From an uncultured Lysobacteraceae bacterium (GTDB lineage: Bacteria; Pseudomonadota; Gammaproteobacteria; Xanthomonadales; Xanthomonadaceae): a stretch of 64,000 nt of DNA. Shown piece by piece: positions 8,576 through 17,400 of this stretch. The stretch is taken from contig CAMLLG010000012.1 of assembly GCA_946480825.1 (NCBI GenBank), positions 1 to 64,000 of the forward strand, given 5' to 3'. Position 1 is the stretch's first letter; each line of letters begins with the position of its first letter. The notes below the pieces were generated by a model that worked only from the letters and a program-made list of their open reading frames with translations, ran no database searches and was not told the origin of the DNA. Both the position numbers and the translations under genes were made by a program.

Positions 8576-9682
8576 CTAGCCGGGCAAATAGCGGTTGGCG
8601 AGAATCGAGTGCCGCATCGCCTCCGAAGGCGGGTGCCGTTTCATGAAGCCGCAAACGCTCGCGAGGTAGCGACACTCTTCGTCCTCGTGAAGCGGAGGAC
8701 GCGCCTCGAATTCAGTCACCAGCGCATCGATGCGACGGATCGCGTTGTAGGAAAACGCCATCGACATCGCAAGCTGCCCGGCGGACAGGACGCCCGTGCC
8801 CATCTGCTGGGCGAGCCTGTACTGTGCGTACCGCGCGGCTTCCAGTTCGCAGGTCAGGAACATCAAGGTGTCGTCGCCATTCTTCGCGAGTGCGATTCCG
8901 CACAGCCGGGCCGCAGCCCCGAGGTAACTGCTCGCCATCAAGGTCTGGAAAATCATCGAGATCGTGATCTCGCTCTGGGCAACCGCGAGACGACGGCGGG
9001 CGTAGCCTTCTTCGCCCGCCGTCGGCAACAGCACATTGCCGGCCGGGATGCGGGTATCGTCGAATACGAGAGCGTCGCTGCCGGTCGCGCGAAGCACCTC
9101 CCGGGTCCAGAAGGGCTCGGTCGCGATTCGGCTTTCGCTGCGCTCCGCGAAGGCGAGCCCACGACTGCGTTCCTGCCCCACGTGGTCGATCACGCCTACG
9201 AGGAAGAGGTCCGCCTCACGGCTCATCGTGCAGGGCTTCTTGCGTCCGTCGAGGCGGAAGCCGTCGTTCTCCCGCCGGCAAGTCACGGAAGAATCGAGCA
9301 GGTCGACGTTGCGCGATTCCGCGAACGCTGAGCCGACGAGACGCCGCTCCTGCGCCACGCTCGAGAGCAGGTCGCGGGCGCGGGGAAGCGGTATTTCGTC
9401 CATACAGAACGCGCCTACGGTGTGGTGATGCATCAGCATCATCACGGCGAGCGATGGGCATGCGGCCGCGATCGCGCTGCAGATCGGTGCGAGTTCGGAA
9501 AGCGATCTGCCGCGCCCGCCCAACGCCTCCGGTATCAGGAAGCCCGGCTCGCCGAATTCGCGGAACCATGCGCAGAGAGTTCCGGCGTCGAGACGCTCCA
9601 ACTCCAGAAGGGAGCTTTCGGCGAGCAGCGATGCCAATCGCGGCATTGCGCGGCGCAAGGCCTTTTTTTCGTCGATCAACAT
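8576..9682 (-). CDS. Acyl-CoA dehydrogenase family flavoprotein
   Basis: 368 residues. An FAD enzyme of the acyl-CoA dehydrogenase fold: an N-terminal helical domain, a middle strand domain (GSAFAESRN, then VFDDTRIPAGNVL), and a C-terminal helical bundle (about 225-365). Family members introduce a C=C bond alpha-beta to a thioester; in natural-product clusters they often act on carrier-bound amino acids or short acyl chains. The start ATG (9682-9680) overlaps the stop of the KAS III-like gene, with a GGAG site just upstream. It is the last gene of a four-gene minus-strand operon with an adenylation protein and a carrier protein, so a carrier-bound starter unit is the likely substrate. Substrate not known. 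Confidence 0.85.
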   Translation of the reverse strand: MLIDEKKALRRAMPRLASLLAESSLLELERLDAGTLCAWFREFGEPGFLIPEALGGRGRSLSELAPICSAIAAACPSLAVMMLMHHHTVGAFCMDEIPLPRARDLLSSVAQERRLVGSAFAESRNVDLLDSSVTCRRENDGFRLDGRKKPCTMSREADLFLVGVIDHVGQERSRGLAFAERSESRIATEPFWTREVLRATGSDALVFDDTRIPAGNVLLPTAGEEGYARRRLAVAQSEITISMIFQTLMASSYLGAAARLCGIALAKNGDDTLMFLTCELEAARYAQYRLAQQMGTGVLSAGQLAMSMAFSYNAIRRIDALVTEFEARPPLHEDEECRYLASVCGFMKRHPPSEAMRHSILANRYLPG

Positions 9683-10611
9683 GTCTCCGGCGTCCCCAAT
9701 GCGTCCGTTCGGCGAACCAGAGCCAGGCCGGCATACTGACGGCTGGACGCGCAAAGCAGCGCCGATCGGTCTTCCGGCGTGATCGAGTCCGCGCCGAGAT
9801 GCGTCGATAAAGCGATGAAGGGATCGGCGCCGTAGCAGTGACCGAGCTCGGCGATCCGTCCCAACGCCATCTTCCGCGGCCGGAAGCCGAGTTCCTTGCC
9901 TTTCATCTGGTACATCGGCTCGTAGAGGTGGATGTAGCAGAAGCGGTCGATTTCGGAGATCGACAAGCCCTGTCTTCCGATCAGATCGGCGACGCAGGCC
10001 GCCTCGAGTTTTCGTCCGAGAACGGAGCTGGTGTCTTCGCCGGGCGACGGGTCCTCGCGAACCAGGGTGTCGACCACTTCGTATGCGCATCCCGCAGGAT
10101 CGGCATCGATCTCGATCGCCAGGGAGTAATCGCTGAATAGAGAGAACCGCTTGAAACGATGCGACTCTTTCGCGACTTTCTCGGATGAAAGGATCAGTAC
10201 ACGGCCGGCGCCTTCCGCGATCCTTCGTCCGGCGATGTCCAGCGCGGCGATCAGATTCACGCAATCGTAGTCGTGCAGGATCTCCGGCGGGGATGCCGGC
10301 AGGCCGGGAAGATCGAGCGAAGCCACCGCTTCGACGAACGCATCGCAATCGTTGACGCAGGGTGCGCACAGGATCGTGTGGTCGATGCGGCCGGGCTCGG
10401 CGCCGAGACGGGCGTGGAGGGCGGAAAATCCGCGGGAGACGTGATCGCGGTAGTCGCCGCTGGACCGGCGGAAGAACCCCCAGCCCCAGAACGCCGGTTC
10501 GTCCGGCATGCCCAGCGATGCGATTCGTTCATCGATGCCCGGCAGCGTACGATAGTCGCATACCGTGTCGCCGGGCGCGAAGTCGAGGTGGCGAATGCCG
10601 ATGCGGGTCAT
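9676..10611 (-). CDS. KAS III-like (3-oxoacyl-ACP synthase III family) protein
   Basis: 311 residues. Thiolase-fold protein of the FabH/KAS III type. The probable active-site Cys is in HDYDCVNLIAAL, the His region is CYIHLYEP, and a second conserved segment is GHCYGADPF. It differs from true FabH (no DINAAC-type motif), so it may be an acyltransferase or a condensing enzyme that moves or extends a starter unit, as several FabH relatives do in secondary metabolism. It lies 15 bases after the adenylation gene and overlaps the dehydrogenase gene. Fold assignment is fairly firm; the reaction is open. Confidence 0.72.
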   Translation of the reverse strand: MTRIGIRHLDFAPGDTVCDYRTLPGIDERIASLGMPDEPAFWGWGFFRRSSGDYRDHVSRGFSALHARLGAEPGRIDHTILCAPCVNDCDAFVEAVASLDLPGLPASPPEILHDYDCVNLIAALDIAGRRIAEGAGRVLILSSEKVAKESHRFKRFSLFSDYSLAIEIDADPAGCAYEVVDTLVREDPSPGEDTSSVLGRKLEAACVADLIGRQGLSISEIDRFCYIHLYEPMYQMKGKELGFRPRKMALGRIAELGHCYGADPFIALSTHLGADSITPEDRSALLCASSRQYAGLALVRRTDALGTPETC

Positions 10612-10626
10612 GCGTCAGGTCCAGGA

Positions 10627-13131
10627 TCAGAGAATGACGTCGAAGTTGCGAATCAGGGTATCCAACAGTCCGGAGAACGTGTCGTCGCGGGAGAGGTGAG
10701 TGCGCACGTCGGCCGCATAGTTTCGAATCGAATCGAAGTGCGCGCGCTGCGCTTCGGGCGCATCCAGCCGGCCGGCCAGGAGGATGGCTTGACCGCGACG
10801 CAGCAATTCCGCGAGATCGGTCGGCCCATCCTCGATCGTCCTCGTGGCCCGTTTCATCCATTTCGCGGATTTGCTGAAGTAGCCGCGTTCCGCGAGCAGC
10901 GCGAGCATCAGATGAGTCGCGATGTAGATGCCCATCGCGCCGAAATGGGCTGCATCGCTGTCGATCGCCATGGCCATGTCTTCCAGATTCTTGGTCGCCG
11001 CCATGAATTCTTCGGTGGTACGGCGCACGCGCAGACCGTCGATGTCGTAACAGGCGCGCCACGCGGGCAGCAGGCCGTCGTCGTGGACGACCCAGCCTCC
11101 GGACAATCTGCCCAGGAATTTCTGGTGATCGGCGAGACGCGCTCGCCGCGCGGTCGCCAGCGATTCGCCGGATGCGTCGGCGCGGAGCGCGTCGTTGACC
11201 AGAAATTGGCATTCGACCTCGAGGCCTTCGATGAACATCGAGACGATGCGTTCTTCGGGGTCGTGGCTCGGGACGAAGTTGATCGGCTGTCCATACAGTT
11301 CGGAGCGGCTCTTCTTGAAGGCCATGCGATCGTCGAGCAGCACCAGGATGTCGAGATCCGAGAGCGGAGATGCGGTCCGCTCGGCGAGTGAGCCTGCGAT
11401 CATGATCGTGCGACGTGCCGAAGGTTTGATGAATTCGCCGACGAGAGCCTCGATGTCGATGCCGAAGTTCGCGAGTGCGGACGAAAGCTCCTCCGGGTTG
11501 CGGCAACGATGAAGTTCGTTGGGCTGCTTTCTGCGCTGACGCGGCGATATGCGTGATGTCGACATGAAGAGGGCCTTGCGGTCGATCTTGTGGTTCTGAT
11601 TGAGCGGAAACCGGTCCACGGGCACGATCGAGGCCGGTCGCATGTAGGGAGGCAGATGGTCGCCTGCGTAGGCAGCGAGCGCGGCGCGGTCGAACCCCGC
11701 GTCTTCCGACGACAGCACGAAGGCGTGAAGAACGGAATGCTCCGCATCGAAATGGACCACGGCCTGACGTACGTCGGGGTGGCGCTCCAGGACGCGTTCG
11801 ATTTCATGGATCTCGACGCGATTGCCGCGGATCTTGATCTGGGTGTCGTTGCGGCCCGCGAATTCGATCAGGCCGTCTTCGGCGATGCGGGCGAGGTCGC
11901 CGGTCAGGTAGACCCGACCGGCCTGCGGGCAATCCGGGAGGTGGACGAAAGCGCGGGCGTTGCGCTCCGGCGATCCGATGTAACCCCACGCCACGCAGGG
12001 TCCGCCGAGCCCCAGCTGGCCGATCACGCCTTGCGGTACCGGGCGGAGCGTTTCGTCGACGATCACGACCCGATCGCTGGGAAGCGGCCGACCGATCGGC
12101 AGGGTGTCGCGACCGGACAGGCGGGTACCGTCGTCTTCGAACAGGGTGCTCTCCACGGCGCACTCGGTGACGCCGTAACTATTGAACAGTCGCCCGACCT
12201 TGAGCACGTCACGGAAGCGGAGATACTCTGCCTTGGTCCACAGGTCGGCGCCGCAATTGAGCATGGCCACTCCGGACAGGTCGCGGCCGATCGATTCGAG
12301 ATGTTCGACGAGGTTGCGCACCAGCGCGGGTACGATGTCGACATAGTCGATGCGATATTCGAGCAGCCAGCGAGACAGTTCCGCGGGGTGCAGGATCGCC
12401 ATGTCCGGACACATGACCAGCGTGCCGCCGGAACCCAGCGCCTTGACCACATCTCCGATGAACACGTCGAAACCGGTCTTCGCAACCTGCAGGATGCGCA
12501 ACGGCGCATGGTCGAGTCCGTAGACCGTCCGCCAGTCGTCGTAGCGATGAAGAATCGCGGCATGCGCGATGACGACGCCTTTCGGATGACCGGTGGTTCC
12601 CGACGTATAGATGATGTACGCCGGCGCGTCGCGCCCGCAAGGATGCGCATCGCGATCCGATACCGATGCCCGTGCCTGGGCCCTCCAGAGCGCGTCGATG
12701 TCGACGAGGTCGACATCGCCCGCATGAGCGGACAACCCGGGCATGGCGTCGGCAACCGCGAGAATCGCCCTCGCGCCGGCATCGCCCGCGATATAGGCCA
12801 GTCTCGCGGCGGGAATATCGAACGACACCGGCACGATGGCGCACCCCAGACGCGCCAATGCGACCGTCGCGACGATCAGGCGCAGATCGCGGGGCAGGAA
12901 AAGCACGACGGCATCGCCGGGTTTCAAACCGCGGTCGTGCGCCAGCGCATCCGCCATGGCCGCGCTCCGAGCGTCCAGCGTTGCGTAGTCGATCTCGCCC
13001 GTCTCATCGACGACGGCGATCCGTCCTGGCCAGGTGCGCGCGGTCCGGACGAACAGTGCGCCGAGGGTTTCTGGGCGAACCGGCGCGCGTTCTTCGGTGG
13101 AAACGCGCGGCGTGCGATCCGTCGTCTCCAT
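10627..13131 (-). CDS. Adenylation domain fused to a nucleotidyltransferase-like domain
   Basis: 834 residues. Residues about 20-520 are an NRPS-type adenylation domain: A3 YIIYTSGTTGHPKG (172-185), A5 SYGVTE, A7 YLTGDLAR, A8 near IKIRGNRVEIHEIE, A10 NHKIDRKAL. I read the pocket as D-V-G-D-L-C-S-V-E, which resembles the ornithine-type code DVGEIGSID by conservative changes; this is tentative. There is no carrier domain. After a basic linker, residues about 560-834 hold a Pol-beta-type nucleotidyltransferase signature (GSLAERTASPLSDLDILV) and a helical tail. The free carrier protein 3 bases upstream is the likely acceptor. The job of the second domain is unknown. A rare fusion. Confidence 0.82.
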   Translation of the reverse strand: METTDRTPRVSTEERAPVRPETLGALFVRTARTWPGRIAVVDETGEIDYATLDARSAAMADALAHDRGLKPGDAVVLFLPRDLRLIVATVALARLGCAIVPVSFDIPAARLAYIAGDAGARAILAVADAMPGLSAHAGDVDLVDIDALWRAQARASVSDRDAHPCGRDAPAYIIYTSGTTGHPKGVVIAHAAILHRYDDWRTVYGLDHAPLRILQVAKTGFDVFIGDVVKALGSGGTLVMCPDMAILHPAELSRWLLEYRIDYVDIVPALVRNLVEHLESIGRDLSGVAMLNCGADLWTKAEYLRFRDVLKVGRLFNSYGVTECAVESTLFEDDGTRLSGRDTLPIGRPLPSDRVVIVDETLRPVPQGVIGQLGLGGPCVAWGYIGSPERNARAFVHLPDCPQAGRVYLTGDLARIAEDGLIEFAGRNDTQIKIRGNRVEIHEIERVLERHPDVRQAVVHFDAEHSVLHAFVLSSEDAGFDRAALAAYAGDHLPPYMRPASIVPVDRFPLNQNHKIDRKALFMSTSRISPRQRRKQPNELHRCRNPEELSSALANFGIDIEALVGEFIKPSARRTIMIAGSLAERTASPLSDLDILVLLDDRMAFKKSRSELYGQPINFVPSHDPEERIVSMFIEGLEVECQFLVNDALRADASGESLATARRARLADHQKFLGRLSGGWVVHDDGLLPAWRACYDIDGLRVRRTTEEFMAATKNLEDMAMAIDSDAAHFGAMGIYIATHLMLALLAERGYFSKSAKWMKRATRTIEDGPTDLAELLRRGQAILLAGRLDAPEAQRAHFDSIRNYAADVRTHLSRDDTFSGLLDTLIRNFDVIL

Positions 13132-13134
13132 CGA

Positions 13135-14067
13135 TCAATCGCTTTGCCGCTTCTCGGCGACCAGCGCGGAGAACGCCTGCAGGCTGTCGTGCTCGATGAT
13201 GTCGCGGATGTTGATCTCGACCTCGAAGCGGGACTGCACCATGGCCACCAGTTTGAAGGCGTTGAGAGATGTGCCGCCGAGTTCGAAGTAGCTGGTCTGT
13301 GGGGCGATCCGCCCGACATCGATCTTCAGCAGGTCGGCCCATGTCGCGGCGATCTCGCGCATGCAGCCGTTGTCCGAAGCCGAGATCGCGTCGGGCCAGG
13401 CAAGCAGCGCCCGCAGTCGTTCGCCGAGTTCCTCGAGCGTCGTGTCCTCGCCGGTGGCGAGCGTGCGCAGCGATTCTTCGATCGCTGCGAGTACGGATTC
13501 TGCCGCGGGGAAGCGCTTCACTTCCGGCGCGATGCCGAGGCGGAGCGTCGTGCGCTCGCCGTCGCGCAGGGCGTGAAGCACGACGGGCGTCGGCTGGGAC
13601 ACGGCCATTCCGGTCCGGATGACGAAGAAGGCGGGCGCGATCGGGGAGGAGACGAATTCGGCGATCTGGTCGAGGCCGATGGTGCTGGTGCGTTCGAGAC
13701 AGGGCGACGTCTGGGCCGCGACCGCCGACGCTTGCTCATCGCACTCGGCATAGACATAGCTGGCCGCCAGCGAAAGCCGCAATGGCGAATCCAATTCGGC
13801 CCGTACGAGGCCGACCACGCTCTCTTCGTCCGCGCAGAGGCACTGGATCACCATGTGCAGCGCGGGCACCAGTCGTCGAGCGATGGACTCGCCGACGATG
13901 TCGGACGCGACAGTGCGTTCGTGCCAACGGTCGGGAGGCGATACGATCGTATCCGGAGCGAGCCCGAGCAGTTTGCGTTGCCGGTGGACGCTGCCCTTCG
14001 GATGACGGCTCCAAACGCTCGCGGCACTCGCCCTGCCATGCGCGTCGTAGGTATCCAGACCCTCCAT
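13135..14067 (-). CDS. Carrier protein with an N-terminal domain of unknown function
   Basis: 310 residues. Residues about 230-305 form a peptidyl carrier domain with the phosphopantetheine site in YFELGGTSLNAF. The first ~220 residues match no domain I recognise; they include CLCADEESVVGLV and HALRDGERTTL segments and no condensation HHxxxDG motif. The ATG at 14067 follows an AAGGAG site. As first gene of the operon, directly before the adenylation protein, it is the natural partner to be loaded, then acted on by the dehydrogenase and KAS III-like proteins. The N-terminal part may be a docking or tailoring domain. Confidence 0.75.
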   Translation of the reverse strand: MEGLDTYDAHGRASAASVWSRHPKGSVHRQRKLLGLAPDTIVSPPDRWHERTVASDIVGESIARRLVPALHMVIQCLCADEESVVGLVRAELDSPLRLSLAASYVYAECDEQASAVAAQTSPCLERTSTIGLDQIAEFVSSPIAPAFFVIRTGMAVSQPTPVVLHALRDGERTTLRLGIAPEVKRFPAAESVLAAIEESLRTLATGEDTTLEELGERLRALLAWPDAISASDNGCMREIAATWADLLKIDVGRIAPQTSYFELGGTSLNAFKLVAMVQSRFEVEINIRDIIEHDSLQAFSALVAEKRQSD

Positions 14068-14148
14068 TCCGCCGTCTCCTTCTGACCGGTCGCGCGACGC
14101 GTCTCGGCGAATCGACTCGTCTACCGAAGGCGTGGCATCGCGCGAGCC

Positions 14149-14177
14149 ACTATAACCGCCGTGTCACGCATTGGAAA
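14149..14177 (-). promoter_or_regulatory. Sigma-70-like promoter for the minus-strand starter-unit operon
   Basis: Read on the minus strand: TTTCCA (14177-14172), 17 bases, then TATAGT (14154-14149). The -10 box matches 5 of 6 consensus bases and the -35 box 4 of 6, at ideal spacing. It lies 82 bases upstream of the carrier protein start at 14067. Confidence 0.6.
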
Positions 14178-14218
14178 CCGAAGCGACGGGCGAGGGCGGA
14201 CCCCGGTCGCCGCTCGAA

Positions 14219-14243
14219 TGCCGGTGTTCCGGACCTACCGGCA
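14219..14243. promoter_or_regulatory. Inverted repeat, possible operator
   Basis: TGCCGGT (14219-14225) and ACCGGCA (14237-14243) are exact inverted halves, centre to centre 18 bases, with a further TCCGGA palindrome inside the spacer (14228-14233). Its size and place in a divergent promoter region suit a dimeric regulator. Function is inferred from position only. Confidence 0.4.
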
Positions 14244-14450
14244 CGGGTTGTGTCCGGGAGGCATGTTTCTGTTACATTCGGAACGGGGATGGGGATCCTG
14301 GCGGGGGCATGCGGGTGGACGGCATGCCGTGGAGTGGCTCCTGTGAATGGATAGGACGGCACGGCGAATGTTTTTTTCAGGGAATCAACGCTTTCACGGT
14401 CGTGCGCATGGAGCGATGACGCAGGGAGCGCCGGTCATCCGCTTCAGGGG

Positions 14451-14470
14451 AAGGAGCATGCGCGCGCATG
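14451..14470 (+). promoter_or_regulatory. Ribosome site and start-codon palindrome of the PKS gene
   Basis: AAGGAG (14451-14456) is followed by the perfect palindrome CATGCGCGCGCATG (14457-14470), whose right end contains the PKS ATG. A second ATG (14458) in another frame encodes only MRAHG before a stop. The palindrome could fold and limit initiation. Seen directly; the effect is a guess. Confidence 0.4.
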
Positions 14471-17400
14471 GATGAGCGGTCCCCAGAGACGATCGCCATC
14501 GCGACCGCTTCCGGCGAGGAAGCTGCCGGAACAGCTTGTGCGATCGTGGGGATGTCGCTCCGAATGCCCGGCGGTTGCGATTCTCCTGCTGCCTTCTGGC
14601 GCTTTCTGCAGGGCGAGGCTCACCCCGTCGCGTCCCTCTCGGAAAAGCGTTTCTCCTGGCCCGAATTCATCGACCCGCAGGGCACGCACGTCGGTATCGA
14701 CCGGGCATGCCTGATCGACGATGTCGAACACCAGGACATGACCTTCTTCGGCGTTTCCGCGAAGGAAGCCGAACTGATGGATCCGCAACAGCGGATCCTG
14801 CTCGAATTGAGCTGGGAGGCGCTCGAGAGCGCCGGCATCCCTCCATCCACGATCGGCGGTTCGACGACCGGCGTGTTCGTCGGCGTCTGCCATTCCGACT
14901 ACCGGGAGCTCGTCGCCAGTCGGGCGCTGACGCCGGAGGCCTATGTCGGCACCGGCAATATCCCGTGCATGCTCGCCAACCGGCTTTCCTATTTCTACAA
15001 CTTCAAGGGGCCGAGCTATACGGTCGACACCGCCTGTTCGAGTTCGTTGTTCGCGGTCGCCGAAGCCGTCAATGCGATCGCTCGCGGCGACTGCGAACAG
15101 GCCCTGGTCGGTGCGATCAATCTGCTGCTCACGCCGACGAGTTCCATCGCTTATTACCAGTCCGGCATGCTGTCGAGCGACGGGACCTGCAATCCGTTCG
15201 ACGATGCCAGCGACGGTTACATCCGCGGCGAAGGCGCCGGCATGCTGGTGGTCAAGTCGCTGGAAAAGGCGCGACGCGACCGCGACCATGTCCTTGGAAT
15301 CGTCCGTGCGGTGGCGATCAATCATGGCGGCAAGGGGCGATCGCTCACCGCACCGAGTGCGCTCGCCCAGTCGCAGGTATTGGCGAAGGCCATCGAACGC
15401 GCCGGCGTACGTACCGACAGCATCAACTATATCGAGACCCACGGTACCGGAACTCCGGTAGGCGACCCGATCGAGATCGTCGGCATCGCCCGCGGTCTGG
15501 CCCGGGTCGCCAAACAGCAGGGCGTCGCACTGCCCGAGGCGCACTGCGCGCTCGGCGCACTCAAGTCGCGCATCGGCCACGCGGAGGCCGCCGCCGGCAT
15601 GGGAGCGATGGCCAAGGTGTTGCTCGCCATGCACCACCGTTTCTTGCCGTCCAATCCGCGACTGACGATGGTCAACCGGCGGATCGATCTCGACGGCGGC
15701 CCGCTTTTCCTGCTGCGCGAAGGACGGCCATGGCGATCGCCCGAGGACGATCCCGAGACCGGCACGTTGCGTGCCGGCATCAGTTCGTTCGGGTTCGGTG
15801 GCACCAATGCGCATCTCCTGCTCGAATCGGGCGACGGCCGGCCGGTTCGCTCGCACGACGTGGGTGGCGGGCCCTGGGCCTTCGGCTGGTCGGCGCGAAC
15901 CGACGAACGATTGTCGGCGACCGCGCGCAGATATCTGGATTGGTTGTCGGATCCGTCCACTGCCGACGTGAGGCCGCGCGATCTGTCGAAAACGCTGCTC
16001 GCGGGTCGCGAGCATATGGCGTGCCGTATCGCTTTCGTCGCTTCCACGCTGGATGAAGTGCGGGCGATGCTGCAGGGTTTCGTCGAGGGGCGGGACTCCC
16101 CGGGTCTTTATCGCACCGGGGTGCCGGGCGCCCCCGGTATCGAGGTTGATCCGAACACCGATGCCGGGCTCGAAGCGAGGCTGCGGCGCTGGGCCGGCGG
16201 CGAAGAGGTGGAGGTCCGCTGCGACGACGCGGAGGCCCGCATCCTGCCGTTGGCGCCGACGTATCCGTTCGATCGCAAATCCTACTGGCTCCCCTGGCGG
16301 CAGGCCGAGGCCGGCGGCACCGTCGTCGCGGAAACGATCCACCCGTTGTTGGGCAGGAACGTCTCCGATTTCCGGCGTCAGGCGTATCGGACCGTGTTTC
16401 TCCCGCAGCACCCGCTGCTCGCCCAGCACCGCGTCGCGGGTCGTGCGGTCCTGCCTGCAGCCGCCTGTGCGGTCATGGGATTGCACGCCGTCGCCGATGC
16501 CTGCGGGATCCCGCTGGCGCAGGCTCTGGATGGGTGCATTTCCCTGAATGCCTTCGAATGGCGTTCGCCATTGTCCGTCGACCGCGAACCGGAGACGGTC
16601 GAACTGCGTCTGTTCCCGCGTGCGTCGCGGGATATCGGCCTGGAGTTCGTCGACCGGACAGGACACGTCTTCTGCTCGGGCGTCGCCCGGGTCGCCGCGG
16701 TCGAAGCGAACCCCGCCGCGCCCGGCGAAGACGTGGCGTCGCTTCCCGCGACCGGCGCTTTGCCGCATGGGGCCGAGGCCTGCTACGCGCGCTACCTCGA
16801 GAAGGGTCACGAGTACGGCCCTGCCTACCGCACGGTGGTGGCTCTGGGGCGGGATCGCTCCGGCTGGGTCGGGCGACTCGAGTTGCCCGCGGACGCGACT
16901 GACGATCCGTTGCCGAGCGAACTGATCGACGGTGCCCTGCAGTGCGTTCTGGCGTCGGAATTGGACGGGGTCGCGGATCTCCGTCCGGTGATGCCTGTTG
17001 CGATCGACGCCATGCGCGTTTTCGCCCCGTGCCCGCGGTCCGTGCATGTGCGCGTGAGCCCTTCCCCGCGCGCGCGCGCGGAAGACACCTTCGATATCGA
17101 CATGCGTGCGCCGGACGGCAGGCTTTGCGTCCGCATCGAGGGCGCGCGTTTCGTGCGGCCGACGCGCGAACAGCTCGATGCGCTGTTCGCGGAACGCCGT
17201 ACCGGAGACGCGCCGATGCAGGATGCGCCTCCCGCGGCGGTCACCGCCGCGTCGCCCGATGCCGTGCGCAGGGTGCTGGTCGGGATGGTCGCCGAGTTGT
17301 GCCGCAGCCCGGAGAACGCGATCGAGCCGACACGCAATTTCAGCGACTACGGCCTTGACTCCCTCCTGTCGGTGACCTTGACGCGACAGATCAATGCCCG

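Larger units (their letters stand above)
14068..14467. other. 400-bp divergent control region
   Basis: This gene-free stretch separates the minus-strand starter-unit operon from the plus-strand PKS. It holds the minus-strand promoter, an inverted repeat at 14219-14243 and a palindrome over the PKS start. I could not find a convincing plus-strand promoter; GTTACATT near 14271-14278 is a weak -10 candidate with a poor -35. No regulator gene is present in the window. Confidence 0.6.

Noticed and set aside
17060..17085. GCGCGC run inside the PKS gene as a Z-DNA or repeat element
   Set aside because: It encodes an ordinary Arg/Ala linker in DH1 and is expected at this GC content.
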